Assembly: GCA_951799445.1 (NCBI GenBank)
Contig: OX637295.1
Span: 11,904,001-11,968,000 of the forward strand
Length of the DNA: 64,000 bases
Source of the DNA: Pseudisothecium myosuroides
Lineage: Eukaryota; Streptophyta; Bryopsida; Hypnales; Lembophyllaceae
Reading direction: 5' to 3'
Shown here: piece by piece, positions 60,165 through 64,000 of the stretch
How the letters are laid out: each line of letters begins with the position of its first letter
Numbering within the stretch: the first letter of the stretch is position 1
Notes under the pieces: generated by a model
What the model saw: only the letters and a program-made list of their open reading frames with translations
Told to the model about the DNA's origin: nothing
The model's database searches: none
Program-made: the position numbers and the translations under genes

Positions 60165-60524
60165 ATGGCGCAGGCTTGCAAATTGTTGTTCAAGTGCATG
60201 CGGACGAGGTTGCCCTTCAGTGCGCCCAGACAGTTTTCTTCAAACTCAACTAGGGTGCTACCAAACATGGTGCATCCGGAGACCAATGAGTCTGTAAATT
60301 GTACCCTCGAGCTCAGTTCGGCAAGCCAGGAGCGCATCAAGGAATTGTTCGCGGCCAGGGCACAACGCCGCCGCCAGGAAACAAGAGCAATTGTAGGAAG
60401 TTCTGTCATTTATTGCGGACTCCAAGTTGCGTTGGCTTTTGCCGTTTCACAGTATGTGACGCAACACGCCAAGCTACAATCTGAGGCTAGAATTTCTGAG
60501 ATCCGAGGCCATTCTACGACTTGA
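60165..60524 (+). CDS. Small probable mitochondrial membrane protein, 119 aa
   Basis: A single-exon frame with a good plant start context (AGCAATGGCG). The first ~35 residues are rich in Arg, Ser and Ala with no acidic residue and contain RQF–SS at 22–26, matching the R-3 type mitochondrial presequence cleavage motif (R-x-F/Y, then S-S). A basic helix (RIKELFAARAQRRRQETR, ~57–74) leads into one hydrophobic span, AIVGSSVIYCGLQVALAFAV (75–94), followed by a short polar tail. This is the layout of a single-pass inner-membrane protein. I do not recognise the family. Codon composition is less AT-rich than the flanks, supporting a real gene. A transposon-rich stretch begins ~100 bp after the stop. 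Confidence 0.65.
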   Translation: MAQACKLLFKCMRTRLPFSAPRQFSSNSTRVLPNMVHPETNESVNCTLELSSASQERIKELFAARAQRRRQETRAIVGSSVIYCGLQVALAFAVSQYVTQHAKLQSEARISEIRGHSTT

Positions 60525-60622
60525 AGGACTTAAGAGAGTGGGAAGAAGAAGAGGAAATGAAATGCGTGTGTGCAAGAGACCGGCTTTTGAGTAGAGAAAT
60601 TCAATTGAGGGGGAAAATTGTG

Positions 60623-61128
60623 ACACAAAATAGTAAAATTAGGTTGGCTTAACCCCTATGCATCAGAGGGGATGTTTTTTGGATGCTGAGAAACCAAAAT
60701 TTGTGAAATATCATGTTCATCAAATCTTATAATCTTGAAACCTGAATGGTGGATTCTCTTATAAATTGCAGATTTGCATTCCTTAGTAAGTTGGCTTCAA
60801 ATCTCAACCGTGAAAACTTGAACAACCGAGTACTTCTTAAATTATTCCGAATTTTCTAGATCCACCAAAAAAAACTCTCAGTCATTTCTATTGTTCTCCT
60901 CATGACGCACATGGGTTAATGATTAGGTTGCCTTACTCCAAGAAAGTTACTATACAAGCCATCAAGATCAATAAATACTTCTACAAACTATTTTCATTTG
61001 TACACATAGAGGTTCATGAGTCCCAATTACAACAATACCTTGCATCTTTGCACATCAAGAGTTAATATTTATATAGTGTCAAACATAGAGAAATTAGTAT
61101 GGGACAACCTAATTTCACTATTTTGTGT
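60623..61128. mobile_element. Family M TIR element with an internal piggyBac-like unit
   Basis: Ends ACACAAAATAGTAAAATTAG and CTAATTTCACTATTTTGTGT are inverses with one mismatch. The right ~200 bp (ATTAGGTTGCCTTACTCCAA to the end) corresponds to the whole element at 16903–17096. The left end is separated from it by a TTAA-bounded unit at 60649–60919. Confidence 0.6.
60649..60919. mobile_element. piggyBac-like unit, family P3 (263 bp)
   Basis: TTAA at 60649–60652 and 60916–60919; ends CCCCTATGCATCA and, inward from the right, CCCATGTGCGTCA. The interior is unlike P1 and P2. It lies inside the family M element, downstream of the gene ending at 60524. Confidence 0.45.
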
Positions 61129-61837
61129 AGGTTTAATGATTGGCCTTGTGTTGTTGTGAGTGATTACACTCTTTGAAAAGAGCCTGCAGAGGTCACTTTA
61201 GTTCTTGAACGTTAAATTCAATCCTCTACAAAGAGAGGATGTTTGCATGAAGTAATAGTCTCTTTTAACTTGGTAATTGAAAGTTTACCCATTTCTTTTG
61301 CTACATTTTCTCTGAATTACTATGCTTCAAGGTTCTAGTAGATGGACAAGAAGATGTTGACTATATTCACAATCTTGCGTTATCAAATCACTGGGTTCCT
61401 AACAAGGTTCAAGGGGACCAGTATCGATGCAAATTTTCAAGTTACAACCTCTATTTACTTCTTTAAAGACAAAAGGCCATTAGTTTTCTTTGAGACTTTG
61501 TCCGGCTCCCATGTGAATGCCTATTATTACAAGTGGATTGAAACTTAGCTAATTTGTGAAACTTTCTAGTTCTATTTTTTTGCTTACGGCCTTTTGCTTG
61601 CGCGCATGAAAAAAATCCTACCATAGTGTGACATGTCTTTGTCTTTGCAGTGACAATTTTTTTCTCCCAAAGCGGTTTATTTACACTTATATGAATTAAC
61701 AATGATTTTGGCTTTTATAGTCTTGTAATTGTTTCATAATTCGTCATTTTTTCATTGTGAACAATGTACCATGTCTTTTCAAATTTAAGTGAATCATGAA
61801 CCCATTCTTTCATTGAATCTAGTCTTCTATGAGTTTA

Positions 61838-62107
61838 CACTATAAGAAACCCCCGTTTTAGGTGACGAGCCTTAATTTTTTATGACGGATTTTAGGTGAT
61901 GTCAATGTTGACAATCCAAATTTTTTATGTCAACAAAAGTGTCCAACATAACATCAATATTGACAATTCAATGTTTTTATGTCAACATTGATGTTATATT
62001 GGACATTTTTGTTGACATAAAAAATTTGGGTTGTCAACATTGACATCACCTAAAATCTGTCATAAAAAATTAGGGCTCGTCACCTAAAACGGGGGTTTCT
62101 TATAGTG
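61838..62107. mobile_element. CACTA-type palindromic MITE with TTA target duplication
   Basis: Ends CACTATAAGAAACCCCCGTT and AACGGGGGTTTCTTATAGTG are perfect inverses. Flanked by TTA at 61835–61837 and 62108–62110. The two ~130-bp arms are almost perfectly complementary, with repeated ATTGACATCACCTAAAA and GTCAACA motifs. Related to 49338–49568. Confidence 0.85.
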
Positions 62108-62649
62108 TTAACAAACCCATTCTTAATTCAAGAGGTATAAGCTTGAAACAATTAGCAAGGAAGAGAAAGCATGAGATCTAGATTTGAAAAGATGCTTAAG
62201 TAGTGAATGAATAGTGAATATGTGATGTATATGGACAATGGATCTATTAAAAGCATTTTGATATTTGTGAATATGAATGCCAAATTGTGTGATTCATGTG
62301 TCACGATAACTCTTGCTAATCTAACCAAGTGCCAAAGGGTTGCACACTTTATATACTACCATAGTTATGTTGGCCACCAATTCTAAACCCTTTCAACATT
62401 GGCCCTTTACTAGTGAAGTTTCGACAGAGTTCTTACTTGTTTTCTACTTGTTTTTTAACTTTTTATAAAAAATCAGTTATGACACTAATGAATTAAGAAA
62501 AAACAAAAGCCATGTCATACTATGGTATTAGATTGACAAAGTTCTAATGTTAGTTAAACTGATATTAGATTAAAATAGTCCTAATAAGTTGAGTTACTGC
62601 TAAGTTGATGTTTGCAAAATGCAAGTGGTACTAACCTAATGTCAATGTC

Positions 62650-63095
62650 TTAACCTCTAAAGTTCCTTGACTATATTTTCACCAAAAACACCTCAAAATT
62701 TGCCATTTCTAATATAAGTACCAAATTTTTTTTAAATAAAAAATTTGGACACATATAACCGTAGGATCTTGTAGTATGCTGGTTTGAAAAGATATGGAAA
62801 AAATTTCAGAAATTTCCAGCAAGTGGATTGCAAGATATTAGCGTTTGAATTGACAAAAATCCTTTTTTGACCCTGCAAAAAACATGGCAGCTGCACTTCA
62901 CAAGGTTGCATTTGTATGAAACAATGTCTACATTTGGTGGAGCTTCGTTGGATTCTTTCTTCAAGGCAAGTTGGCTAAATGCTTGAAAATTTTGAAATCA
63001 TTTGGAATTGTACAACATATAGGGAAAAAACAGTAAATAAAAAGAAGTAGAGAATGATTCAAAATACAAAATTGTTAAGGATTTAATTATGGAAT
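62650..63095 (-). mobile_element. piggyBac-like element, family P1, truncated copy G, inverted
   Basis: TTAA at 62650–62653, then CCTCTAAAGTTCCTTGACTA, the inverse of the right end of copy B. Then follow CCGTAGGATCTTGTAG, TTGCAAGATATTAGCG and a TTGTACAACATATAGGGAA block in P1 order. Similarity fades at ~63095 (GGAATTGTTAAG), so the other half is lost. Confidence 0.6.
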
Positions 63096-63934
63096 TGTTA
63101 AGAATTTTGTTATTGACTTCCTTCACCATTTTTACTCATGTTTTAGGTTCATTTTGGACACTGACATTTAGATAGGGTTGCTAATGGGTGTCTATACCTT
63201 AATCCTAGTGAAAGGACAGGCCTAAGACCATTTTTTCATTTTCTAGGGATGTAATTATATGTCTTCAATAAGTTGTAAAAAATTTAGACTTTTATGTGAA
63301 AATTTTGAAATTAGTATGAAAGTTTGAATAAAAAGTGAAAGAAATTTGTATCAAATACTCCATATGAAATATTCTTGAAAAATCTGATAGTTTCTCTACA
63401 AGTATATATTATAATGTAGAGCATTATGGTACAAAAACATTTCTCATGTCATTCTAAAATTAGAGAAGCACTAATCCATGGTAATAAATCCAAAGTTCAA
63501 ATTACAATAAAATATCCAATAATTTTAGAAAATTTTCAAATTGAATTAAAACTAGACTTTGTAAGCCTCCTTTGGAATCAAATTCAAGAAAGATCATTTT
63601 TATGCCTAAAATTCAAACAAAAAGAATGGTGATTGAAGCAGCTCCTCCGTTTTTTGCCATCTTCCTGAAATCACGCAAAACGTCCTCTCAGGTGTTTCAA
63701 GGTTAATCGAAAACCAATGCCAAATTGGAAAAAATTCATATCTGTACACGCAATCAAGTGATTTTATAATGCTCAGTGTAGGACTGTAGGCTGCAGTAAT
63801 ACAATAACTTGCCGGCCACAAATAATGAGACTTGTTACAGGCGGCCTCTCCTTTCAAACTGAGGGACTCGAGATGAAAAATCATCGCTGAAGAATTCTAA
63901 TAAAAAACCTAAGACCTACTAATCGAGCTCCAGC
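63096..63934. other. Intergenic DNA and probable 3' UTR of the next gene
   Basis: 63640–63934 is less AT-rich and lies directly downstream of a minus-strand stop codon at 63935, so it may be 3' UTR. The 92-codon minus-strand frame at 63606–63884 has no family resemblance. Confidence 0.35.
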
Positions 63935-64000
63935 TTAAAGCATCATCCCAAACTCCGCTCGCTCTGGCTTGCTCACAAATAAATCTCCTGAAAATCTTCT
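63935..64000 (-). CDS. Probable last exon of a gene entering from the right (partial)
   Basis: On the minus strand the sequence TTTTCAG at ~63994–63988 is a good splice acceptor. It is followed by an open frame reading DLFVSKPERAEFGMML and TAA at 63937–63935. Too short to identify; it could also be a chance frame. Confidence 0.35.
   Translation of the reverse strand, partial: RRFSGDLFVSKPERAEFGMML

Noticed and set aside
1..64000. Search for tRNA, rRNA, snoRNA-like genes, CRISPR arrays or bacterial/viral gene blocks
   Set aside because: No tRNA-type B-box with a foldable cloverleaf, no rRNA similarity, no regularly spaced repeats with unique spacers, and no virus-like gene was recognised.

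Overview
This is nuclear DNA from a land plant. The genes have many short GT–AG introns and sit roughly 7–16 kb apart in AT-rich sequence packed with small terminal-inverted-repeat (TIR) elements. A chloroplast lumen protein with a bipartite (Tat-type) transit peptide, a plant-type non-phosphorylating GAPDH (GAPN), a plant MINPP phytase and an S40-type senescence regulator all point to a streptophyte. A 14-exon coiled-coil gene of flagellar type suggests a lineage with swimming sperm (bryophyte, lycophyte, fern, or less likely cycad/Ginkgo). That last step is inference.

Layout: 1–2323 repeats; 2324–7583 (+) coiled-coil protein, 14 exons, 510 aa; 9–13 kb a block of Tc1/mariner- and Stowaway-type elements; 13952–14683 (-) S40 protein with a long spliced leader; 16–30 kb intergenic DNA with TIR elements and no supported gene; 30735–36263 (+) MINPP histidine phosphatase, 11 exons, 507 aa; 37979–42797 (+) GAPN, 10 exons, 497 aa; 44147–46263 (-) MPH2-like thylakoid lumen protein, whose first intron holds tandem copies of its own exon 1 end; 49190–50120 (-) three 3' exons of an unrecognised gene, the last split by a CACTA-type element; 60165–60524 (+) small mitochondrial-type membrane protein; 63935–64000 (-) probable last exon of a gene running off the window. 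I rebuilt the multi-exon genes by hand; their reading phases close at every junction, except for one missing mini-exon in the MPH2-like gene.

The most unusual content is a set of non-coding elements with TTAA at both ends and CCC...GGG termini, the signature of the piggyBac superfamily. About ten loci fall into at least three families. One family ends in CCCTAGAAGG(A/C), close to the canonical piggyBac terminus. piggyBac is not a typical land-plant transposon. No transposase is present, so all copies would be non-autonomous. They sit in introns, in gene flanks and in a close pair at 57.9–59.5 kb.

The genes do not form a pathway or cluster. GAPN (cytosolic NADPH), MINPP (inositol phosphate breakdown) and the lumen protein (photosystem II maintenance) are ordinary dispersed plant genes.
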